From: Piezodorus guildinii
Taxonomy: Eukaryota > Arthropoda > Insecta > Hemiptera > Pentatomidae
Length of the DNA: 64,000 nt
Assembly: GCA_023052935.1 (NCBI GenBank)
Contig: CM041292.1
Location: 134,492,951 to 134,556,950 of the forward strand
Direction of reading: 5' to 3'
Shown: positions 61,447-64,000 of the stretch, piece by piece
Layout of the letters: every line of letters starts with the position of its first letter
Numbering within the stretch: the stretch's first letter is position 1
Made by a program: the position numbers and the translations under genes
Notes under the pieces: generated by a model
What the model saw: the letters and a program-made list of their open reading frames with translations, nothing else
Databases searched by the model: none
Told to the model about the DNA's origin: nothing

Positions 61447-61763
61447 AATTATAAGTTTATTACTTTTAATACTATATTATGGTGCATTAGAGTGAAGGCA
61501 AATTTGCATCTGCACTGCAGAAACAAACGCTAGACAAAGCTATATAATTAATTGCAATACTACAGTCTCATATGTTTTCAAGTCTTATAAGGTAAATGCG
61601 CTGTACAATGGTTATTAATAATGTGCCTTATATCTGCATGTAAACCGATTACTCATGAAGGCTTCATTTAGCTTTGTCTAGCGTTTGTTTCTGCAGTGCA
61701 GATGCAAATTTGCCTTTGCAATTATGCATCATAATATAGTATTAAAAGTAATAAACTTATACT
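61447..61763. mobile_element. Palindromic MITE-like element
   Basis: 61447-61541 and 61667-61763 are near-perfect inverted repeats (shared: AAGTTTATTACTTTTAATAC and complement, GCAAATTTGCATCTGCACTG, AAACAAACGCTAGACAAAGC), separated by about 125 bp. A diverged relative of the left half plus loop lies at about 63285-63480. No coding capacity. Confidence 0.8.
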
Positions 61764-61807
61764 TTACTTCATCAATAACAGTTAAAATACTAGATAATTT
61801 AAAATAC

Positions 61808-61925
61808 AAATTATGGAGTGGTTTTAACTCGTATTCATAATCGCATATTGTTTGATAAGCAAACGACTTTTAAAGAAATCAAAAAGGCTCTCAACATAAC
61901 TTGTTGGTAAGCTCATTGGACAAAG
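61808..61925 (+). repeat. Direct repeat flanking palindromic element, right copy
   Basis: Partner of 61228-61345. Confidence 0.7.
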
Positions 61926-62628
61926 ATCGGACTTGAGCCCCCTAATCTCATTTCGCAGAAGCAATATGTCGGCTAATTGCGAAAGCAGCTGGAGCCCCAA
62001 GCCCCACCCCCTTCGGGGTCCTATTTACAATTTTCAGCTGTTCTTATCTGTCCCCCACAAATTTGTCAACGACCTGTCCACTGCAGATGACTGTTTCAGT
62101 TCGGCCTATTGTCAGCACTGTTAACGACAGCAGGCCTATCCTAACAGTTGTCCAGTCACGACTAGGAAGCTGATGAGAGCATTTTGCAATAGCTGCCAGT
62201 GGTAGTTGATAGAATTTGATAAAGTAGACACTCAAAGAATGAATATACTAAATTAACAGAATACACCTCTGTACTGTATTTAATAAACCACATACTACTC
62301 TATTTTACTAAAAGCTTGAATATGCACGTATATTCGAAACTGAGACATAAAAAGCATTGATTGAAAGTAGTAAAATCTCTAGTAATCCAAACTAATTTGA
62401 TATATAAAGATATAGAAATCAGAACTCGAAGAAGTCAGGTAACTATGGATAAAAAAAAAAGAAACATGTTAGAAACAGACGGAAATATCAGGAAAATCTT
62501 TTCAATATTGTTTGTTTGTTTGTTGATGCTTAAAGGCGTAAAACTACGAGATCATCAACGCCTATAAAACTTTTCAATATTTATAGCACTATAAGATATA
62601 CATTTTGGCTAATCGTTGATTGAGCGTT
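61926..62628. other. Unassigned DNA
   Basis: A GC-richer patch lies at about 61930-62190 (it includes CCCCACCCCCTTCGGGGTCC), with short frames on both strands lacking support. AT-rich DNA follows. Confidence 0.35.
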
Positions 62629-63030
62629 TTAGCTAAATTGAATTTCAGAAGGATGAGGAACGAGCGAGAAACGATATGTGAAAGGATGCAGTTTTATGTG
62701 AAGGGGAATAAATATTGATTGTTTTCTAGTATTTAATGAATGGATATCAGAGCGGAGGGTGAGGAGCTCAGTTATGTAGGAAGGTTTTCTATTTTTTAAT
62801 ATTTGGAATAGGTAAGGACCAAGGAAATATTGTCGTCGTACAGAAAGATGAACCCATTTTAAGATGGTAAAATAGCCAGAAATATGTTCACTTCTACGGG
62901 TTCCGAAAACAAATCTTATAAAATAGTTCATAAGTCGTTTTAATTTTATTTCTAATTCATCAGTTAGTCCCCCGTACACCAGATAGCCGTAGTCAAAGTT
63001 GCCGTAGATTTGGAATATAATACACTATAA
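62629..63030 (-). pseudogene. Non-LTR retrotransposon RT C-terminal fragment
   Basis: The minus-strand frame, open from about 63025, reads FDYGYLVYGGLTDELEIKL, then MNYFIRFVFGTRRSEHISGY and LKWVHLSVRRQYFLG. This is the region after the RT palm in Jockey/CR1-like LINEs, where a block like QNRCIRFIFGLRRRDHISxY and LGWLPVRxRR is usual. About 130 residues are uninterrupted. The catalytic part, endonuclease and 5' end are missing. This is a third LINE family in the window. Confidence 0.8.
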
Positions 63031-63039
63031 TTTCGGAAT

Positions 63040-63135
63040 ACTAATAATTTTTTTTATATATAATTTTATTTTATTTTATTTTTATTTTTATTTTATTTTA
63101 TTTATTTTATAAATAATTTTTTTTAGATTAACAAC
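63040..63135. repeat. TTTTA-rich low-complexity stretch
   Basis: Repeated TTTTATTTTA units between about 63047 and 63126. Confidence 0.75.
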
Positions 63136-63284
63136 ACTTTTAAGACGATAAGTTGCTAATGTTAGAGGTCAACAGGTGTTTCTCGCAATTATATTGTGTT
63201 TTAAAGGTTTGAAGAATTTTAAATTTTGGTAGAAAAAAAATAATTTCTTTGCATTTTATTACTTGAAAGATTATATAATCTTGT

Positions 63285-63480
63285 ATTGAGGTGTAGGCAT
63301 ATTTGGAATGCGCCCTGCAGAAAGAAACGCAAGGCAAGTGTATATAATTAATTATAGTACAATAAGACATGGAATGTTATGTCCCTAAGTCTTATAAGGT
63401 AAATAATGCTGCAGAATAGTTAATGACTTTAAAATCTTATATATTCAAGTTAACTGTTTTCACATTATTTCATAAAGGCT
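63285..63480 (+). repeat. Diverged half-copy of the 61.4-kb palindromic element
   Basis: Matches 61500-61680: CCCTGCAGAAAGAAACGCAAG against CACTGCAGAAACAAACGCTAG, GTCTTATAAGGTAAAT in both, and ATGAAGGCT/ATAAAGGCT. The right inverted arm is replaced or decayed (a trace, CCTTGAGCGTTTGCTTTGG, lies at about 63573-63591). Confidence 0.65.
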
Positions 63481-64000
63481 GCAATTCATAAATAGCAGTT
63501 GAAATACAGGAAAATTTCAGAACTGATGAATATGAATTCAATAAAAGTATATCAAGGATGCTTTCCAACTTGCCTTGAGCGTTTGCTTTGGAACACCTTC
63601 AATTCTTTTTTTTTTGGTTTGGCTTGCCTCTGTTCGAGTATACAGGGCGTTCAAAGCATGCAATAGGAGTGATGTACTAGTCATATAATAACTTCATATT
63701 AATAACGTTGTGGTTAGAATATTTTTTAAATGAAATATTTTTGGCCTGATTGCAATAGCTTTATTTTATTAGGGTTTATCAACACCTTAAGCAGGAGGTA
63801 ATTAGATCAAGCTAAACAATGTTTATCTATTGTCACAAATATATGTCAGAAATTGGGATTTAATATTCTTGTAAATACTGAATAGAAGACATTGTGTGGA
63901 CCGTTTTTTACACATACATAAAAATCAATAGTGCACTTCAGAAAAGGACGATAAATGTGGGCCTGATCCTAACATACCAGGTAGCGACGTGATAGCGCCT
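63481..64000. other. Unassigned DNA to window end
   Basis: Contains a short T run (63607-63616) and ATACAGGGCGTTCAAAG, a word resembling ends of some insect repeats. Nothing further can be supported. Confidence 0.35.

Overview
This window looks like AT-rich, repeat-dense nuclear DNA from an invertebrate, most likely an insect. The reasons are long (AT)n, (CT)n and poly(A) tracts, spliceosomal-type intron signals, several families of degraded retrotransposons, a Helitron with ends of the kind common in insects, tRNA-derived SINEs, and no operon-like gene packing. I cannot name the species. No multi-domain host gene is recognisable; nearly all long reading frames come from mobile elements or microsatellites.

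Layout. 1-12 kb: a mosaic of repeats. It holds a recurrent family called here R1 (518-1772, 5228-6117), two non-LTR retrotransposon fragments (about 4.4-4.67 kb and 9.36-10.26 kb, minus strand), and a piggyBac-like MITE that contains a complete short Helitron (7273-7931 around 7373-7884). 12.4-36.8 kb: a very large inverted structure. Two 9.8-kb arms (14673-24465 and 25101-34889) are near-identical reverse complements. They flank a 635-bp loop that is itself an inverted copy of the sequence just left of the palindrome (13880-14497). A second, older inverted pair (12360-13165 and 35984-36775) lies further out on both sides. Each arm carries R1 copies, a long-terminal-inverted-repeat element, a tRNA-like SINE head and a possible tiny two-exon gene.

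35-48.8 kb: mostly single-copy AT-rich DNA with GC-richer islands that may be conserved non-coding elements. It also has a tandem duplication, a solo remnant of a Penelope-like element with a decayed hammerhead ribozyme motif (about 41.77 kb), a tRNA-SINE (42.15 kb) and a LINE tail (44.0 kb). 48.86-54.67 kb: a young Penelope-like retroelement. One copy has an uninterrupted frame for a reverse transcriptase plus GIY-YIG endonuclease. It is joined head-to-head to a 5'-truncated inverted copy, and the pair is bracketed by a 13-bp target-site duplication. Each copy carries a hammerhead ribozyme motif near its 3' end. 54.7-64 kb: more AT-rich DNA with a minisatellite, a SINE fragment, a palindromic MITE (61.4-61.8 kb) and a third LINE fragment (62.6-63.0 kb).

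How it fits together. The only apparently intact protein-coding unit of appreciable size is the Penelope-like element; its enzyme, ribozymes and inverted dimer form one retrotransposition system. The other notable structure is the 20-kb palindrome. Any transcript crossing it would fold into a long hairpin RNA. Candidate host exons (21.6/22.2 kb and mirror, 36.95 kb, 48.46 kb, 59.42 kb) are tentative and rest only on splice-site strength and open frames. All identity estimates are by eye.
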